From Nucisporomicrobium flavum (GTDB lineage Bacteria > Actinomycetota > Actinomycetes > Mycobacteriales > Micromonosporaceae): a DNA stretch of 64,000 nucleotides. This document shows, one piece after another, positions 8,545-16,140 of this stretch. The DNA is taken from positions 131,593 through 195,592 of the forward strand of contig NZ_JADMLH010000010.1 of the NCBI RefSeq assembly GCF_016464385.1, in the 5' to 3' direction. The notes below the pieces were generated by a model that searched no databases, was not told the origin of the DNA, and saw only the letters and a program-made list of their open reading frames with translations. Position numbers and translations under genes: made by a program. Within the stretch, counting starts at the first letter, position 1, and each line of letters starts with the position of its first letter.

Positions 8545-9359
8545 CGCGCCGCCTCCACGGCGAGCGCGCGGATGCGGCTGCCCAGCTCGACCAGGCAGAC
8601 GGAGGCGACAACGACCAGGCCGTCGACGGTCAGCGGGATGAGGTACGGGCTGGCGCCGGTCTCGCCGTAGCGGCTGATGACGTCGGCCATGTGCCAGTAC
8701 GACACCCACGCCGCGATACTCGCGATGACGGCCGTGGCGGCGAACCGTACGGCGGCCAGGTCCCGTCGGTGCGTCGGCACCCGCGAGATCAGTTCGATGG
8801 TCGCCAGCAGCGCGAGGGGCGGCCACGCCGCGATGGTCTGGCTGATCGGGTTGTCGTGCGCGTGCAGCACGTTGGCCACCGTGGAGGCAATGACGCCAAG
8901 CGCGAGGGTGGCGCGCACGCCCCACCGCACCCGTACGAGCGTCTCCAGCGCCGGCGCGACGTCCCTCGGCCGCGGGGCCTCTGCGTCGTCCTGGTGCACC
9001 GCGATCGGCCGCTGCTCGGATACCTCGGCGCTCTCGCTGACGGGTTCCGGCGTTTCAGTGGCGGGCGCGGGTTCCGGCTCGGGCACCTCGACGGGCTCAG
9101 GTACTGCCGGTTCGGGATCGTCGGCAGGACCGGCAGTTTCGGCGGAAACGGCAAGATCGTTGCGGACCTCCGTCATCCGATCCCGACCCCACCGCTCACT
9201 GCGGCCGAATGCCTCGCCCAACTCCTGGGCCGTCATCGGCATGCCCGCGGTGACGCTCTCGCCGTACATCACGCGGGCGGCGTGCCTGCGCGCCTCAATC
9301 GGCAAAGCCTTACGCGCGGCGGCAGCTTCCTGTTCTGCAACGGCTGTCTGCTGGCTCAC
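8541..9359 (-). CDS. DUF2637-type membrane protein (Spd-like)
   Basis: The 272-residue protein has a short HTH-like N-terminus (TAQELGEAFGRSERWGRDRM), a Pro/Glu-rich linker at about 75-125 and four hydrophobic segments in the C-terminal half (VRATLALGVIASTVANVL, WPPLALLATIELIS, AVIASIAAWVSYWHM, PLTVDGLVVVASVCLVEL). The membrane part matches DUF2637 proteins common on actinomycete conjugative plasmids, sometimes called spread proteins. GTG at 9359 has GGAGAGG upstream. The frame extends further upstream but without a ribosome site. It overlaps the next gene by ATGA. A role in spread of the element along hyphae is an inference. Confidence 0.75.
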   Translation of the reverse strand: MSQQTAVAEQEAAAARKALPIEARRHAARVMYGESVTAGMPMTAQELGEAFGRSERWGRDRMTEVRNDLAVSAETAGPADDPEPAVPEPVEVPEPEPAPATETPEPVSESAEVSEQRPIAVHQDDAEAPRPRDVAPALETLVRVRWGVRATLALGVIASTVANVLHAHDNPISQTIAAWPPLALLATIELISRVPTHRRDLAAVRFAATAVIASIAAWVSYWHMADVISRYGETGASPYLIPLTVDGLVVVASVCLVELGSRIRALAVEAAR

Positions 9360-9436
9360 TGTGACCTCTCCTGACTGCTGGGTTGGGAGGCCGGGGCGAC
9401 TGCTACTCGTCCCGACCGTTCGCGTACGGATGTCGG

Positions 9437-9577
9437 TCAGCCCCACAGGTTGCGGGCGATGCGCTGCCGGCGGCTGGTCACGACCGTCACGGGCCAATCG
9501 ACCTGGCGGATGCGGCGGACCGTGCGCTGTTCCACCCGGCCCGTGTCCTCGTTGACCTGTCCGACCTTCTTCGTCAT
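9437..9577 (-). CDS. Very small basic protein
   Basis: The 46-residue frame starts ATG after GGGAGAG with seven bases of spacing and reads MTKKVGQVNEDTGRVEQRTV..., ending in a basic RRQRIARNLWG. It is one of a run of micro-genes in the same direction between the DUF2637 gene and the Cys-rich gene. Function is unknown. Coding status rests on the ribosome site, codon use and operon position. Confidence 0.55.
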   Translation of the reverse strand: MTKKVGQVNEDTGRVEQRTVRRIRQVDWPVTVVTSRRQRIARNLWG

Positions 9578-9661
9578 GACGTGCTCTCCCTTCGGGCCGC
9601 CGGTTCTGGCGGCTACCGCGGTCGCCCGGCCGGGGAAGAGGTCGGGCGGCCACGGGCGCCG

Positions 9662-9814
9662 TCAGCGCGCCTTGCGGGCAGTGCCTTCGTCGCGGGCCTG
9701 CTGGTACCGGCGGGCGGTCGGGTACTTCGCGGCCCGGTCGGTGTAGGGGCGTGACTCGGAATCGACGGCGGCGAGGATGCGGGCCGCCTGCGGGTCCTTC
9801 GGCCGGCGGCTCAC
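9662..9814 (-). CDS. Very small protein, translationally coupled
   Basis: A 50-residue frame with GTG start overlapping the stop of the preceding gene as GTGA. The product is basic and helical (KDPQAARILAAVD, DRAAKYPTARRYQQARDEG) with no recognisable domain. The exact overlap with the 43-aa gene supports both frames. Confidence 0.55.
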   Translation of the reverse strand: MSRRPKDPQAARILAAVDSESRPYTDRAAKYPTARRYQQARDEGTARKAR

Positions 9815-9942
9815 TTGCGGCGCCCCTGCTGATCGCGGCGCTCGACGGCCTGGCGCTGCGCTTCTCGCTCGGTGGCCAGGCGTCGCTGGCGGTTGCGGTC
9901 GCGGACCTCGTTGTGCTGGATGTGCAGCCACTTGTCGGACAT
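9811..9942 (-). CDS. Very small Arg/Gln-rich protein
   Basis: A 43-residue frame starting ATG after AGGAGAGG. The product (MSDKWLHIQHNEVRDRNRQR...) is almost wholly charged and probably one long helix, perhaps nucleic-acid binding. It overlaps the next gene by GTGA. Confidence 0.55.
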   Translation of the reverse strand: MSDKWLHIQHNEVRDRNRQRRLATEREAQRQAVERRDQQGRRK

Positions 9943-10041
9943 GATGGGAGGCCTCTCCTTGAGGGGTTAGAGCCGAAAGGGGAGACCGGGGCGCGGCCGG
10001 GTTTCCAGGCCAGTGGTCGCGCTCCGGGTTATTGCCGAGGG

Positions 10042-10656
10042 TTAGAACAGGGACTGTTCTTCGAAGCCGTCCGGCATTTGCGGGCGCGGCTTGGCCTTGA
10101 CGTTTACGACGCCGTGCGCGGCGCCCGGGTCGCTGCGGCGGATGTTGTCGACGTGGATGCGGTGCTGCTGCCGGCCGACTTTCACCACCACGTACAGGCC
10201 CTGGGTCGCGACAACGGTGGCGCGGGGCTGCGTCCAGCAGATCGCCGGGCAGGCGAGCGTCTTGGGCTGCAGCCAGACCGTGTCGTCGGGCCGCAGGTCG
10301 CCGCGGGCCTTGCGATGCGCCGCGGGCGCCTGAGTGGCGGTGTTGTCGCCGGTCGGGCAGTCGGTGCACGAGCACACCCACCGGCAGGCTGTCCCGCTAG
10401 GCCACACCGACGCCAGTGCGCCGCCGCGGCGGTCGACGACGTAAGTCAAGGGCTGGGCCGGCGGCTTGCCGTTGAAGCTCACCCGCGTGGTGCACCGGCC
10501 GTGGTCGCCGACCCCGCAGTGCCCGCATCTGCCGTGCTGGCAGGAACACGAGCGCGTCAGCTCCAGGCCACCGCAGCTCTTGATGTAGGTGGCGGTCAGC
10601 ACCTCGGTGGCGATCCGGTCAGCGGTCTTGGTCGGGATCTGCGTCGTGGTGGTCAT
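10042..10656 (-). CDS. Cys-rich zinc-finger-like element protein
   Basis: The 204-residue protein (counted from the ATG with GGAGG eight bases upstream; an in-frame GTG three codons earlier would overlap that site) has a dense Cys/His cluster at about 35-60 (CSCQHGRCGHCGVGDHGRC) and a second CRWVCSCTDCPTG near 95-105. The C-terminal half (VWLQPKTLACPAICW, ATVVATQGLYVVVKVGRQQHRIHVDNIRR) looks like a small beta-barrel or KOW-like fold. Zinc binding is likely. Function is unknown. Genes of this type are common among small genes of actinomycete integrative elements. Confidence 0.65.
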   Translation of the reverse strand: MTTTTQIPTKTADRIATEVLTATYIKSCGGLELTRSCSCQHGRCGHCGVGDHGRCTTRVSFNGKPPAQPLTYVVDRRGGALASVWPSGTACRWVCSCTDCPTGDNTATQAPAAHRKARGDLRPDDTVWLQPKTLACPAICWTQPRATVVATQGLYVVVKVGRQQHRIHVDNIRRSDPGAAHGVVNVKAKPRPQMPDGFEEQSLF

Positions 10657-10725
10657 GGTGCTCACCTCCAGGTCTGGGGAGGGTGGGCCGGGCCGACTGC
10701 TACTCGGCCCGACCTCGGCTCGTCA

Positions 10726-10899
10726 CTAGCCGTCGGCGCGGTGGTGCTTGCCGGTCGGCGGGATCGTCTCGGGAGCGTTGGCGTGTGCCTGCGCGGCCTC
10801 GTATGCGGCGCGCTTCTTCTCGCGGCGCTCGGCTGCTTCCTGCTCGCGCTGGCGGATCGCTTCCTCGTCGATCCAGCCCCAGCGTTCGGTGAATCGCAT
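10726..10899 (-). CDS. Very small charged helical protein
   Basis: A 57-residue frame starting ATG after AGGAAGG, with sequence MRFTERWGWIDEEAIRQREQ followed by an Arg/Glu-rich helix and the tail TGKHHRADG. It is one of the same-direction micro-genes. No domain is recognised. Confidence 0.55.
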   Translation of the reverse strand: MRFTERWGWIDEEAIRQREQEAAERREKKRAAYEAAQAHANAPETIPPTGKHHRADG

Positions 10900-10914
10900 G
10901 GCTGACCTTCCTGT

Positions 10915-11130
10915 TTAGGCGGCCTGAGGCTGGGCTGCGGGCGAGGTGAAAGGGCTGAACGACAGGACCGTCACGCCGGGGTATCCGGCGTCGGCGAGGA
11001 TGCCGCCGATCGTGTCGATGTCCGCCTTGCTGCGGACCGGGTACATCAGGGCCACCTCGGCGGCACCGAACTGGGATCCGGTGTCAGAGGGCCGGACGAA
11101 GGAGACGTAGTAGCGGTGCGGCGTTTCCAC
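10915..11130 (-). CDS. Small protein of unknown function
   Basis: A 71-residue protein starting GTG after AAAGGA (seven bases of spacing); the frame is open a little further upstream but without a site. It reads as a compact alpha/beta protein (HRYYVSFVRP, AAEVALMYPVRSKADIDTIGGILADAGYPGVTVLSF). It leads the micro-gene run and lies just downstream of the inverted-repeat region at 11186-11371. Confidence 0.6.
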   Translation of the reverse strand: METPHRYYVSFVRPSDTGSQFGAAEVALMYPVRSKADIDTIGGILADAGYPGVTVLSFSPFTSPAAQPQAA

Positions 11131-11185
11131 GTGACGGGTCCTTTCTGGCTGGTGCGGCACGGGCCGCGAGTGACGAATCGGTTTT

Positions 11186-11371
11186 GCTAGCGCCCGTAGG
11201 GCGGGGCGGTGGCTCTGCCTCCGCCGTTACTGGCGCCCTACTCCGCCCCGAGAGGCTCGCGGTCAAGGGATAAGGCCGAAGGATCTTGGACGAGCGCAGC
11301 GGCCCGAAGGGCGGCCAAGATGCTTTGGACCCCTTGACCGGGAGACGGGGTGGAGTAGCCAGGGCGCTAGC
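11186..11371. repeat. 186-bp nested inverted repeat, origin candidate
   Basis: The region is bounded by GCTAGCGCCC and its exact complement GGGCGCTAGC. Inside, CTACTCCGCCCCG..GGTCAAGGG (11240-11269) pairs with CCCTTGACCGGGAGACGGGG (11331-11350) and GGAGTAG. The centre folds again as ATCTTGG/CCAAGAT. Just outside, GCTGCCGC-TT-GCGGCAGC (11383-11400) is a perfect palindrome. No gene covers 11131-11563. Such nested symmetry fits a replication or transfer origin, which is an inference. Confidence 0.6.
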
Positions 11372-11563
11372 CCGGAAGAACGGCTGCCGCTTGCGGCAGC
11401 TCCAACAACGGTTCTCGGCCCTGGCCCCGGCCTTGAGGGGCGAGCCCGAGCGACGCGCAGGCCGCGCCGCTCGATCAACAACAGGCAGGTCCTACATCCG
11501 TGATGCCGTGCGACGATGGGGCTTCGGGATTCGGGCCGGCTGCTACCCGGTCCGAGTCCCGCC

Positions 11564-11788
11564 TTACTTGAGGACCACGAGCCGCGAAGACCGCCCGCGT
11601 CCCGCCTTCACCGCCGCCAGAATCTCCTCGCCGTACGCGAGCAGCTCGGCATCGCTGTACCGGCTCAACTCCGCGGCGTACACCGCACCCGCCGACGGCC
11701 CGAACTCCGCAGCAGCGCTGCGAACCGTCCGCCACGGCTTGCCCGTCACCATCTCGTACACGAAGCCGATCACCGGAACGGCCCTCAC
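11564..11788 (-). CDS. Small protein of unknown function
   Basis: The 74-residue product starts GTG overlapping the previous stop as GTGA. It includes YEMVTGKPWRTVRSAAAEFG and AELLAYGEEILAAVKAGRG, mostly helical, with no transmembrane segment. It forms an operon with the small membrane protein and the xis-like gene upstream. Confidence 0.6.
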   Translation of the reverse strand: MRAVPVIGFVYEMVTGKPWRTVRSAAAEFGPSAGAVYAAELSRYSDAELLAYGEEILAAVKAGRGRSSRLVVLK

Positions 11789-11964
11789 TTCCGGCCGCCG
11801 CGCGAGACAACCTGGTCCGCGCGCAGCATCACGAGCAAGAAGCCGACCAGGAACGCCACCGCACCCGCGATGACCAGGTCGACCCCGATCGCGATCCGAC
11901 TCGCGACCAGGACGACCACCACCGTCGCCACCACGCCGCCCGCGGCGGCTTCGATGACGCGCAT
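11785..11964 (-). CDS. Small two-segment membrane protein
   Basis: The 59-residue product has two hydrophobic stretches (about 8-24, VVATVVVVLVASRIAIG, and 28-46, LVIAGAVAFLVGFLLVML) and a basic tail RGGRK. It overlaps the xis-like stop as TGATG and the next gene as GTGA. Similar tiny membrane proteins occur among transfer genes of actinomycete elements. The specific role is unknown. Confidence 0.6.
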   Translation of the reverse strand: MRVIEAAAGGVVATVVVVLVASRIAIGVDLVIAGAVAFLVGFLLVMLRADQVVSRGGRK

Positions 11965-12236
11965 CAGAGGTCGGCTCCCGCTGCGGCCGCCGCACGCAGG
12001 CCGTTTCCGGTCCACGCGGCGGCGTTAACCTCGCCGTTCTCCGTGACGGCGGCGTTGGCGAGCTCCTCCAGCACGCGGGACGGCACGATCAGGCGACCGC
12101 GGATCCGTACGGCGGGGAACTCCCCCGCTTTGATGGCGCGGTACAGCGTCATCTCCGACATGCCCAGCGTCTTGGCCGTCTCGGCCACGCTGAGGAACCT
12201 CGGCAGGCTGGATGGCGTACGTCCTACACTCGACAT
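11964..12236 (-). CDS. xis: Excisionase-like HTH DNA-binding protein
   Basis: The 90-residue protein carries an AlpA/MerR-type helix-turn-helix at about 13-55 (FLSVAETAKTLGMSEMTLYRAIKAGEFPAVRIRGRLIVP), the pattern of the excisionase DNA-binding family. In integrative elements such a protein directs the integrase towards excision. It is about 4 kb from the integrase, further than the usual xis-int pair. It is the first gene of a minus-strand operon whose promoter region contains two GntR-type operators, so excision is probably repressed by the element's GntR protein. Confidence 0.75.
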   Translation of the reverse strand: MSSVGRTPSSLPRFLSVAETAKTLGMSEMTLYRAIKAGEFPAVRIRGRLIVPSRVLEELANAAVTENGEVNAAAWTGNGLRAAAAAGADL

Positions 12237-12362
12237 GCGTCAACTCCCTTTGACCTGGGTGGACTGGCGTACCTGGCTCCAGCGGTTGCAGCCGCGGGAG
12301 CCGCTCTCGACGGCCGTTCGGTGTTCCAGCACCGGCGGCCGTCTCTTGTTTGCCTGACCCTC

Positions 12363-12379
12363 AACTGGTGCGCACCAGT
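12363..12379. promoter_or_regulatory. Palindromic operator, copy 1
   Basis: AACTGGTGCGCACCAGT is a near-perfect palindrome repeated exactly 23 bp further on. The 12-bp core TGGTGCGCACCA recurs before the GntR gene at 14539-14550. Placement between the divergent xis-like and XRE genes suggests repression of one or both by the GntR protein. Confidence 0.75.
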
Positions 12380-12385
12380 CTACGG

Positions 12386-12402
12386 AACTGGTGCGCACCA
12401 GT
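12386..12402. promoter_or_regulatory. Palindromic operator, copy 2
   Basis: Identical to copy 1 and spaced 23 bp centre to centre, close to two helical turns, which would allow two dimers to bind side by side. Confidence 0.75.
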
Positions 12403-12493
12403 GTCAAGGTTGGCGAGTGCCAGATGCTTGCGGAGGCTGGTGTTGCTGTGCTGCACCAAGGAAACGCCGAGTGAGACGGACCCGGAAGCCAAC

Positions 12494-12521
12494 AGGGGTT
12501 AACGCTGCTGCGTTAACCCCT
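12494..12521. promoter_or_regulatory. Perfect 12-bp inverted repeat before the XRE gene
   Basis: AGGGGTTAACGC and GCGTTAACCCCT flank a TGCT loop, 77 bp before the XRE gene start. The arms contain GTTAAC, unusual in this high-GC region. It could be an operator for the XRE protein itself or a leader hairpin. Confidence 0.55.
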
Positions 12522-12597
12522 GACGCCTTCAAAACTTGCAGCCGTAAGGGCATGCTGGAGTCGACAGCGGTCGATCTACGAGCACGGGAGGTGGTCA

Positions 12598-13722
12598 GTG
12601 AGGCTCCGGGAGGCACGTCACGCGAAGCACTGGTCACAGGCTCGCCTCGTACGCGAGATCGAAGAGCACGCCCGGCGGCACGGCCTCGACGTCGCCGCGA
12701 AATCGAGCCTGCACGTCTACGTGTCCGAATGGGAGAACGGCCGTCGGCCGCTCAGCCCGAAGTACGCCGCGATTCTCCGCGCCTTGCTCGGCTGGACCGA
12801 CGCCGAGCTGCGGGGTGAGGACGCTTCGTCGGCCGGCACGCTCGTCGACGGCTACGAGGAACTGCTTCAGCGGATCGAGTCAGCCCGTACGGTTGGCAGC
12901 TCGATCGTGCAGACCGTGACTCAGCAGACCGAGCTGCTTCGCACTATGGACCGACAGGTCGGTGCGGCGGCCCTCGTCGACCAGGTCCACGCGCACCTCG
13001 GCCATCTCCAGGAAGCGCTCGCGTTCGCCGTCCTGCCGGATGCCCGCCGGCCGTTGGCGCTGGCGCTGGCCGAGGCCGCCTCGATGGCGGCATGGCAGGC
13101 CCTCGACGTCGGCGCGGCCGACCGGGCGTGGCGCCACTACGAGCTGGCCAAGAGCGCAGCCCGCGAAGCTGAGTCCTCGTTGCACCTCGCGCACGCGATG
13201 GGCGAGCAGGCGTACGTCCTCGCGGACGCCGGCAAGCCGGACCTGGCGGCGCAGCTCATCGCCGAGGCTCAGCGTGTCGGCGGCAGGGCCCTTTCGCCTC
13301 GGCTCGGCTCGTGGCTCCACGCGGCCCAGGCCGAGGTGTACGCGCTGGCGGGCATGCCGGACGAGTGCCGCAAGGCGCTCGACCGAGCCTCCGCGGCGCT
13401 GCCGGCCGGGCCGCAGGACCGCGACGCGGACCTCCGCAGCGTCTTCTTGAACGAGGTCCACCTGACCCGCTGGCGGGGACACTCGCTGGCGCTGCTCGGG
13501 GACGAAGGCGCCATGGCCGAGCTCCAAGCCGCGCTCGACGCCATGGACGGGACTTTCATCCGAGCGCAAGCCGGATTGCGGTGCGGTCTCGCCCAGGCTC
13601 ACCTCGTGCGGCGGGAACTCGACCAGGCCCGGATACAGCTGCGGCAAGCGCGGTCGCTGGCGACTCAGACCGGTTCCATCCGGCACCGGCAGCGAGTCGA
13701 GCGGCTCATGCAGCGGATGTGA
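12598..13722 (+). CDS. XRE-type regulator with TPR-like C-terminal domain
   Basis: The 374-residue protein starts GTG after GGGAGG. Residues 1-68 are an XRE-like HTH (LREARHAKHWSQARLVREIE, then VSEWENGRRPLSPKYAAILRALLG). Residues about 110-370 are Ala/Leu-rich helical repeats of TPR type (AWQALDVGAADRAWRHYELAKSAA, AYVLADAGKPDLAAQLIAEA, AEVYALAGMPDECRKALDRA). This layout is typical of actinomycete regulators on plasmids and integrative elements. It is divergent from the xis-like operon and probably activates or times element excision or replication, a role played by Pra in pSAM2; that parallel is inference. Its 3' end overlaps the convergent NUDIX gene by 17 bases. Confidence 0.75.
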   Translation: MRLREARHAKHWSQARLVREIEEHARRHGLDVAAKSSLHVYVSEWENGRRPLSPKYAAILRALLGWTDAELRGEDASSAGTLVDGYEELLQRIESARTVGSSIVQTVTQQTELLRTMDRQVGAAALVDQVHAHLGHLQEALAFAVLPDARRPLALALAEAASMAAWQALDVGAADRAWRHYELAKSAAREAESSLHLAHAMGEQAYVLADAGKPDLAAQLIAEAQRVGGRALSPRLGSWLHAAQAEVYALAGMPDECRKALDRASAALPAGPQDRDADLRSVFLNEVHLTRWRGHSLALLGDEGAMAELQAALDAMDGTFIRAQAGLRCGLAQAHLVRRELDQARIQLRQARSLATQTGSIRHRQRVERLMQRM

Positions 13723-14275
13723 CGCTCGGTTTCCCGAATGCGAGCACGTGAAGAAGCGCGACGAGCGTTCCTGATCCGGCCAGTTCGCCGCGGGCCATCA
13801 TGTCGCGCACCTCCGCGAGCGGCACCCACTCGACGCGGCCGGCTTCCTCTGCTTCGGTCGGCTCGCCCACGTACGTGGCGCCCGTGCCGACGAAGACCTC
13901 GTGCGGCGAGTCCACCATGCCAATCATCGGCTCGAACGACGCGATCCGGGTCAGGGCGCCGGGTCGCCAGCCGGTCTCTTCCTCAACCTCACGGGCTGCC
14001 GCGGCGGCGGAGTCCTCGCCAGCCTCGACGATTCCCCCGGGGAGTTCCCAACCCCAGCGGTCAGGCACGAAGCGGTACCGCCACAGCATTAACACGCGGT
14101 CCTGGTCGTCGATGACCGCCGCGATCGCCACACGCTGAAGATGTACGACGTGGTGCTCGAAGCGCTTGGTGCCTGGCGGCTCGACATCGACCAGGGTCAG
14201 GCGTACCCAGGGATTGTCGTAGATCGTGCGCTCACCATGGATCTGCCAGGGTTGCAGGTCGCTCGCGTCGCCCAT
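13706..14275 (-). CDS. NUDIX hydrolase
   Basis: The 189-residue protein has a complete Nudix box beginning GGIVEAGE and ending REVEEETGW, within an alpha/beta fold of the ADP-ribose pyrophosphatase-like group. It would hydrolyse nucleoside diphosphates linked to another moiety; the substrate is not evident. NUDIX genes accompany several actinomycete integrative elements, so it is likely an element gene. It lies ten bases downstream of the GntR gene stop in the same direction and is probably co-transcribed with it. Confidence 0.88.
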   Translation of the reverse strand: MGDASDLQPWQIHGERTIYDNPWVRLTLVDVEPPGTKRFEHHVVHLQRVAIAAVIDDQDRVLMLWRYRFVPDRWGWELPGGIVEAGEDSAAAAAREVEEETGWRPGALTRIASFEPMIGMVDSPHEVFVGTGATYVGEPTEAEEAGRVEWVPLAEVRDMMARGELAGSGTLVALLHVLAFGKPSVTSAA

Positions 14276-14284
14276 GCCTGAACG

Positions 14285-14503
14285 CTACCGGGACGGCTCG
14301 CAGACGAAGTAGCCCCGGCCGTGCTCCGATCGGATAAGCCCTTCGGCAGCCAACTTCGCGAGGACGAGCCTCACGGTTGTGCGGCCGGCGCTCAAATCGG
14401 AGGCCAGCTGACGTTCCGACGGCAGGCGCGCGCCGGGAGCGTACTCACCCGTCGCTATCCAGCCGCGCACCGTGTTCTCCACGTTCGCCGTTACCTCACC
14501 CAT
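14285..14503 (-). CDS. Short GntR-family repressor of the element
   Basis: The 72-residue protein consists of little more than a GntR winged HTH (VRGWIATGEYAPGARLPSER, then DLSAGRTTVRLVLAKLAAEGL and GRGYFV) and lacks any effector domain. This resembles KorSA of pSAM2, a small GntR repressor that holds the element in the chromosome. The frame is open further upstream, but an operator palindrome lies there, so ATG at 14503 is preferred. Self-repression through 14539-14550 and control of 12363-12402 are inferred from the shared palindrome. Confidence 0.8.
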   Translation of the reverse strand: MGEVTANVENTVRGWIATGEYAPGARLPSERQLASDLSAGRTTVRLVLAKLAAEGLIRSEHGRGYFVCEPSR

Positions 14504-14538
14504 CGGCAGTGCTCCGCAACCTGACTTGTTTCCAGTGG

Positions 14539-14550
14539 TGGTGCGCACCA
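14539..14550. promoter_or_regulatory. Palindromic operator before the GntR gene
   Basis: TGGTGCGCACCA, the core of the sites at 12363-12402, lies 36 bp before the GntR start codon. The outer bases differ (G on the left), so affinity may be lower. This fits negative autoregulation. Confidence 0.75.
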
Positions 14551-14620
14551 GCCTAAACGGTGCATGTCGAGACCCTCGTGTCACATCGAGCGGCCGTTCG
14601 ATATCAAATACGCTGGGTAC

Positions 14621-14905
14621 ATGAGCAGCTACCTTGCCACACCGAACGCTTCTTGCCGCTTGAACGGGCAGTCTGAGGTGCCGTGCGCATACTTCGACGG
14701 TGGAGACGGCACCTGGCGGATCATCATCCGTCGGTCCGATGAGGTGCCATTGCCAACGCCGGTACGCGTTGAGGTTCACTTCGAGGATGGTTCTCGCTGG
14801 CTGGGCGACGCCGAGTACGGGAGAATCACGAACAATTTCGGCCCAATCGAGCATGAGCTAAAAGGGAGCACTCCATTGGTCGCGGCGGGGAACGATGCAT
14901 CATGA
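14621..14905 (+). CDS. Small cargo protein of unknown function
   Basis: The 94-residue product has a beta-rich look (GTWRIIIRRSDEVPLPTPVR, VEVHFEDGSRWLGDA) and no recognised family. An ATG 57 bases upstream is possible, but 14621 gives the more natural start. It has no clear ribosome site. Composition is lower in GC than the element core. It converges on the HEPN gene and ends 12 bases from that gene's stop. Confidence 0.55.
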   Translation: MSSYLATPNASCRLNGQSEVPCAYFDGGDGTWRIIIRRSDEVPLPTPVRVEVHFEDGSRWLGDAEYGRITNNFGPIEHELKGSTPLVAAGNDAS

Positions 14906-14916
14906 GGTGCTCGGCC

Positions 14917-16140
14917 TCAGCGCTCTACATCACCGATCTCCAGCTCAAGACGCAGCAAGCGGGTGGCGGCAAGGCGTAGTTGATAAAGGAAAGTGGGAAA
15001 AGCGGCACGCTTGTAATTGCCAATTAACCCGCCCGATGAACCGAGGCCAAAAGTTGTTTCATTACCATGGAGGCGGCCCGAGTGAGCCGTCCTAGACCTG
15101 TAGTCGTAGACGTACTTACTCATCAGCTCAGCTAAGGGCACGGGGACGACACGCTCTAGAGACTTTCGGAAGCGCTGCCCGCTCTCGACGATCGCCGAAC
15201 ACTCATCGCAACGGGGCAGCCTTCCCGCCGATCTATTACCTATCTCCTCGACTATCGAGACGAAGCCGATTACGGCGAAGGACTCATGACGGCTGGACAA
15301 CTCCAGCGCTTCCTGATAGGTAGAAAGCAGAGCGGCAAGCCAAGGCTTACGCTGCATTAACGCGTACGCCCTATCAGCGGTTGGTGGCACCGACAGCTGC
15401 TGGGCATTGATTCCGGTCTCCCGGATCTCCGGCGAATCCTCCAATACACCCCATCCGGTAACGTCTACAGAATCAAGATTGAAGCCGGGCGGCACTATCG
15501 CAGGAGGTGAGCGCAACGTCCATGACGTCTCAGAAACGACCGCAAGCAGGCCACACACTGCCCTAAGATCTGACGAGGCTCGGTCTACCGCAGCCCGCAT
15601 TTCGTAGGACCTTACAGAACCAGAAGCAATAACGAGCTGCACAGGAACCCCTGCAACCCTGTTGTGCACGAAAGCAATAGCGCCGGTATTCACATAAGTC
15701 GCCGTGGGCACCAGCTTCACCCCGCCAATCGTTGCAACGTCCTCCAGCTTCCACATGGGAGCGAACTCTTGCTCCGCGTTAGGAGAAATGACCGACCACC
15801 AACCAAAAACTTCCGTGCTTTTGTAGTTGGCCCGCGCCCACGCCCACGCGGCAACCCATGGCTGCACCTGATCAGACTTGTCGCCAATACCAAGTACCAC
15901 GCCACGCACTCGGCCAGCTTCCGGAATAACGACAAGAGAAGACCTCAATCTGTCCCCGCGAAAGCGGATCGTCGTCCCGCCGACCGGGCCGCCACCAGCA
16001 ATCTTTATTCCCCCGAGATTAGGACTGCTCGAGGCGAAGTATCGAGTGATGGCGTGAACGAATTGGTCGCCCAGCTCATCGATGTCTAGACGGAACTGGC
16101 TACCAGGAATATCTTCCGACCAGTCGTGATCAGTCGTCAT
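14917..16140 (-). CDS. HEPN-domain (Apea-like) protein, integrase-coupled cargo
   Basis: In this 407-residue protein residues about 265-400 have the layout of Apea-like HEPN domains: a helical bundle (LLSTYQEALELSS, FVSIVEEIGN), a CDEC pair and the RxxxxH signature YRSRTAH (R348, H353). HEPN proteins with this motif are often metal-independent RNases in defence or toxin systems. The N-terminal 250 residues are of mixed alpha/beta type and unknown. Its ATG overlaps the integrase stop (ATGA), so it is translated with the integrase. Base composition is lower in GC than the element backbone. The RNase role is inferred from the motif. Confidence 0.72.
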   Translation of the reverse strand: MTTDHDWSEDIPGSQFRLDIDELGDQFVHAITRYFASSSPNLGGIKIAGGGPVGGTTIRFRGDRLRSSLVVIPEAGRVRGVVLGIGDKSDQVQPWVAAWAWARANYKSTEVFGWWSVISPNAEQEFAPMWKLEDVATIGGVKLVPTATYVNTGAIAFVHNRVAGVPVQLVIASGSVRSYEMRAAVDRASSDLRAVCGLLAVVSETSWTLRSPPAIVPPGFNLDSVDVTGWGVLEDSPEIRETGINAQQLSVPPTADRAYALMQRKPWLAALLSTYQEALELSSRHESFAVIGFVSIVEEIGNRSAGRLPRCDECSAIVESGQRFRKSLERVVPVPLAELMSKYVYDYRSRTAHSGRLHGNETTFGLGSSGGLIGNYKRAAFPTFLYQLRLAATRLLRLELEIGDVER

